Part shown: positions 60,575 through 64,000 of the stretch, in pieces
How positions within the stretch are numbered: the first letter of the stretch is position 1
How the letters are laid out: each line of letters opens with the position of its first letter
Origin: Pteria penguin
Taxonomy: Eukaryota; Mollusca; Bivalvia; Pterioida; Pteriidae
Assembly (NCBI GenBank): GCA_035048485.1
Contig: CM068581.1
Location: 67,779,381 to 67,843,380 of the forward strand
Length of the DNA: 64,000 nucleotides
Reading direction: 5' to 3'
The notes under the pieces: model-generated
The model's input: only the letters and a program-made list of their open reading frames with translations
What the model was told of the DNA's origin: nothing
Databases searched by the model: none
Made by a program: the position numbers and the translations under genes

Positions 60575-61007
60575 TAAATTTACCCTAAACCCTTTTAAAA
60601 TAAACCAAACACTACCAAGCATTCAGCTTTCTTGAAGGTCCAAATGTGTAATTGTTTTTTGTATTTTCCTTGCACTTTGTCATATGGTGTTGATCTAGGG
60701 ACATTTTATTCCCTAGATGCTTGATTTATCATCACGAATGGCCCTGTCCGTGGCCCTATCTGTATATGTCCTTTTAAATATATCTATAAAATGATGTGGG
60801 CATAATCTTAATTATCTTTATTTTTACTTGTAAACCCCTTATTGTTCCCCCGTGAAAAGTAGGTAATCCCCAACTTTGACCCAAAATAGAATGAAACCGA
60901 AATTTAACATCGCACGTGACGTCACTTACCCAGCGCGTGAAATGACAGTTTATATGAATGAAGGTGGTTTTTTCTTTCTTATATCTTTGTGTTACTGTAA
61001 TGTTTTT

Positions 61008-61190
61008 AATGTAGATTGATGATTTCTTTTTTCTGTTTGTCGTGTCGTCTATTGCAGACGATATGTTGCCAAAAAATTGAAAAATCGAAGTGTTAATAAT
61101 TTTAATGTAGATGATTTCTTTTTTCTGTTTGTCGTCTCCTCTATTGTAGACGATATATTGCAAAAAATTCGAAAAATCGAAGTAACCTTA
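61008..61190. repeat. Two-copy tandem duplication, about 100 bp
   Basis: GATGATTTCTTTTTTCTGTT, TGTCGTCTATTGCAGACGAT and AAAAATCGAAGT occur twice in succession with minor changes. It accounts for the paired short ORFs there. Confidence 0.8.
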
Positions 61191-61407
61191 TAGCCGTTGA
61201 CTGGTCTTAGCCGGCGACTGGTACAGTGCCAGTACAAAAAGGAATTTGATTGCGAATCTGGATGTGTGATTTCGCAGTGGTAAAATTTTGATTTTGATTT
61301 CTTTTATATTTCCCTATATAAGCTATACATGCTACGATGGCTGCTTATTCCATATCCAATATGGCCACTGTACAAATTAGCAAAATGGACTGAATTTCTC
61401 CATATGA

Positions 61408-61408
61408 T

Positions 61409-61437
<29 letters not shown>
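61408..61437. repeat. (AT)n microsatellite
   Basis: Run of TA dinucleotides followed by ACATGTATATAT. Confidence 0.9.
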
Positions 61438-61439
<2 letters not shown>

Positions 61440-61440
<1 letters not shown>

Positions 61441-62540
61441 ATATCTAATGTGCATGAGAAAAGGCAATAGATGATTTTGCGATGCAGATAAGACAGATTT
61501 ATTAATAAAAATCAAATATGACAAAATCCACCACTGGTGCAAACAGAATATCAAATTAAAGTATGTTAAAGAGGCAAATAACATCACATCTGAATTTAAT
61601 TCGACTGCACAGCGGCTACTGTATTGAATATGTGCGGTTTTTAAGACCTTAAAACCACTCTGTACCTGCTGAGGACCTCATCGCTCCTGAGACCTCTGAG
61701 TCGCCCCAATTTCTAAACTTGGACCCACCCCTGCCACCTACCACGAACAGTACGAGAATGGAATAATAATGAGGGGCTTTGATGAGGGGAAATTGATGTT
61801 TGGGGCTTCAATGCATGACGCTCCAGGCGAGGTCATGAATTTTGTAAAAAACACTTTCTGGTGAACATATTATCATGTTTCATAGCAAGCAGATCAAACA
61901 CAGATCTGTGACAATGGCGGCAACATCCTACTTGTGACGGACGGACTTACGATCAAACAGACTAAATTCGTAGGTCTGAAAGCCCAGAAAACAGAAATTG
62001 AAGCTTACAGCACTGCATAGTATAAATTTTATTTCATACATGAAAAATGATAAACAATACAGAAAATAAAGAATGCACTACGTCAGTCATTAACATAATT
62101 ATTATCTTATTAGAAATTAAATCCTCTATGTTGTTTGTGATAACTAAATGCAATGATATACAGCACACACAACACTCTGCAGCAATGATTCTATAGAACA
62201 TTTTTTTTTTCACAAAATTTTTCACATATAATTATCACACGGGACTTATTCAGTGTCACAAACCAGGTCACATCTATTCACATTTAAAGACGATCTAAAG
62301 TATCTGAGTAGATGTGCAGTATCATCAGATACTTCACACGAGGCCCGCAGATAAGATTAACTTTTTGATCTTTGATGTGTACTGCAGTCAGACGCGTTAA
62401 CAGATGTTATAGTCTCACGTGTGCCTCAAAACAGCTATAGGTTTGTTTATATATGGCGTCACAGCACAATACAATATTGTTTAACAATAAGGTAAAGTAC
62501 GAATATCGTTGATTCGATTGGAAATGTGGCAGTACGGTGA
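61440..62540. other. Spacer, nothing supported
   Basis: No exons or element ends recognised. ORFs here are short and without family features. Confidence 0.4.
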
Positions 62541-62551
62541 TCAGGTATGGA

Positions 62552-62649
62552 CCACAGGATTTTCGGCTCGTTGCCTACCCCCTTTTTCAATTATACCAAT
62601 ATTATTATATTGGTATAGTTGAGAAGACCAATTAGCCAAAGCCCTGTGG
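62552..62649. mobile_element. 98-bp hairpin element with 6-bp target duplication TATGGA
   Basis: CCACAGGATTTTCGGCT faces AGCCAAAGCCCTGTGG. The centre ATACCAATATTATTATATTG-GTAT is itself a hairpin. TATGGA is present directly before (62546-62551) and directly after (62650-62655). Confidence 0.8.
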
Positions 62650-63247
62650 TATGGACCATTATCTGAAAGTCAGCGGTCAGAGTAGATCGCGAAGCAGTAA
62701 GCGTGTCCTTTTGGTAACATTTTGTATCTGAATTAAATCAAGGACTTCAAGAGATTGCTCTTTAAGTCCTTGATTAACTTATTGCGAATGATTTATGATT
62801 TGTTTATAATTGTTCGTTTTAATTTCTATAATGTTCAATTGGGGCTATATAAGCCGATGAGGTTTGTTTGTCCGCTTTTAAATTAGTTAAACTTTTTTCT
62901 TAACACAATATCAAAGAGTTAAACAATTTGGGTCGATTTATTTTCAAAGCAAATGCATTAAGAAAATCTGTACTTTGAATTATGAACTCAATTATCATTT
63001 TTATATTTTGTGTTTACTTGTAACTTAAGTATGGTATATGTGTTTATGGAAACATGCATATTTGCATTCTCCTTAGTAATTATGTTTACCTGATGCTAAA
63101 TTTATGTATTTTTGTCATGTATCTGATGCTTAATTTGTATATTTATACTATATTATACCAATAAGCCGGATGGCTTAAGGTTAATAAAGAATAGTCTGGA
63201 AGTACCATATCAGGTTACACGGTAGTAAGAAAATGTCAGATCCAAAC

Positions 63248-63843
63248 TTAAACGGACACTGTCCCTCGGCATATAATATGGGTTTTAAAAATGTGTACTG
63301 TATTTAACTCTCTCTATAGGTCAGTTAGATATTTATTAGAAAGCATACGAAAAAACTTTTTAAAAAATACACATATTAATCGAGTTACGGCCGTCAATAT
63401 ATCGCTTTTATTTTCTCGTAATCCATGCCTTTTTAATGATATGCATGACGTATCAATCACGTGACCGCACCAAAACAATGATGGAGAGCGAGGTAAGAGC
63501 ACGCTGTTTAGCGTTTTGACAACAGAGTCCGTTAAATGTTTCTTTCTTCCTCTTTTTCTTGGCCCTTGCATCGAAAACGCCTCGAAATACATGGCGTCTT
63601 TTGTTTATATCAAACTGCGCATGTGCAAATGGGCGGATTTGAATTCCATAAAAGGACACTTAAAACGGGAAAAATAATTCTAATAAATTCCTTTTAAATT
63701 ATCGCATCTTTGTTGATTTTAAGTTTAGAATTTTATATTTAACGGAAACTCTGTAACTTTAATAAGCCTAGAAAAATAGCGTATAGCCAAAATTTATTAT
63801 TCTAATGCCATAAAACGTGGTTGAGGGATAGTGTCCCTTTAAG
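63248..63843. mobile_element. DNA transposon remnant, about 596 bp, TTAA-type ends
   Basis: TTAAACGGACACTGTCCCTC (63248-63267) is inverted at GAGGGATAGTGTCCCTTTAA (63823-63842), two mismatches; TTAA stands at each outer end. TTAAAGGGACACT ends with TTAA targets are typical of piggyBac/Kolobok-like non-autonomous elements. Internal minus-strand ORFs are short. Confidence 0.8.
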
Positions 63844-64000
63844 ATTTGGGTTTGAATTATACCTAGAGAATCAAGAGCAAAGGCAAACATGGAAACGTTT
63901 CTATCTTAAAAATATTTGCCACGACTTTATTTCAAAATTCTTATATTGAAGCATTTATAAGCGATAAAACACAAACACTCAATTACACAATTTTTCAGTC

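Larger units (their letters stand above)
59948..61232. mobile_element. Candidate transposon with ACTGTACCAGTC(A/G)CCGGCTA ends
   Basis: GACTGTACCAGTCACCGGCT (about 59953) is inverted at AGCCGGCGACTGGTACAGT-GCCAG (61209-61232). It contains the complete hairpin MITE 60117-60574 and a tandem duplication at 61008-61190. No transposase frame seen. Confidence 0.5.

Overview
This is eukaryotic, almost certainly molluscan and probably bivalve, nuclear DNA. It is AT-rich, genes are broken by introns with GT/AG ends, and the spaces are full of tRNA-derived SINEs, short inverted-repeat DNA transposons, Penelope-like fragments and minisatellites of kinds I know from bivalve genomes. The taxon is inferred from repeat style and protein similarity only.

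Two complete host genes can be rebuilt exon by exon, both on the minus strand. The first (12897 to 169, six coding exons, 383 aa) is a beta-1,4-galactosyltransferase-family type II Golgi enzyme. The residue that sets donor specificity in the mammalian enzyme is Leu instead of Tyr, which predicts UDP-GalNAc use. The second (39750 to 29816, seven coding exons, 356 aa) is an ER glucose-6-phosphatase catalytic subunit, closest by eye to G6PC3, with all phosphatase motifs present. Its first intron holds a 28-bp minisatellite that appears to be a multiplied copy of the gene's own exon 1/intron 1 splice donor.

A third intact gene on the minus strand (56247 to 51127, three exons, 813 aa) is a Ginger1-type integrase-like transposase: H2C2 zinc finger, D-D-35-E core, GPY motif and a C-terminal OTU cysteine-protease domain. 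A separate, decayed plus-strand transposase-like gene at 19.5-25.4 kb also carries an OTU domain. It is followed by a vertnin-like tail and an 84-bp coding tandem repeat, and then by a broken MULE transposase (26.5-28.0 kb). Penelope-like reverse transcriptase remnants lie at 7.56-8.96 kb (two opposite-facing pieces) and 43.86-45.64 kb, with detached 3' tails elsewhere.

Layout: 0.1-12.9 kb galactosyltransferase gene with Penelope-like, SINE and (GATA)n insertions in its introns; 13-19.5 kb intergenic, ending in a palindromic satellite; 19.5-29.6 kb decayed transposase block and a 42-bp minisatellite; 29.8-39.8 kb glucose-6-phosphatase gene; 40.7-42.2 kb DNA transposon with 39-bp inverted termini and coding-like exons; 42.6-50.8 kb repeats and a Penelope-like element; 51.1-56.3 kb Ginger1 gene, whose large intron holds three short inverted-repeat elements back to back; 56.7-64 kb repeats and small transposons. 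A recurring theme is elements with short inverted termini whose interior is an array of reverse-palindromic words, at least eight of them with unrelated sequence.
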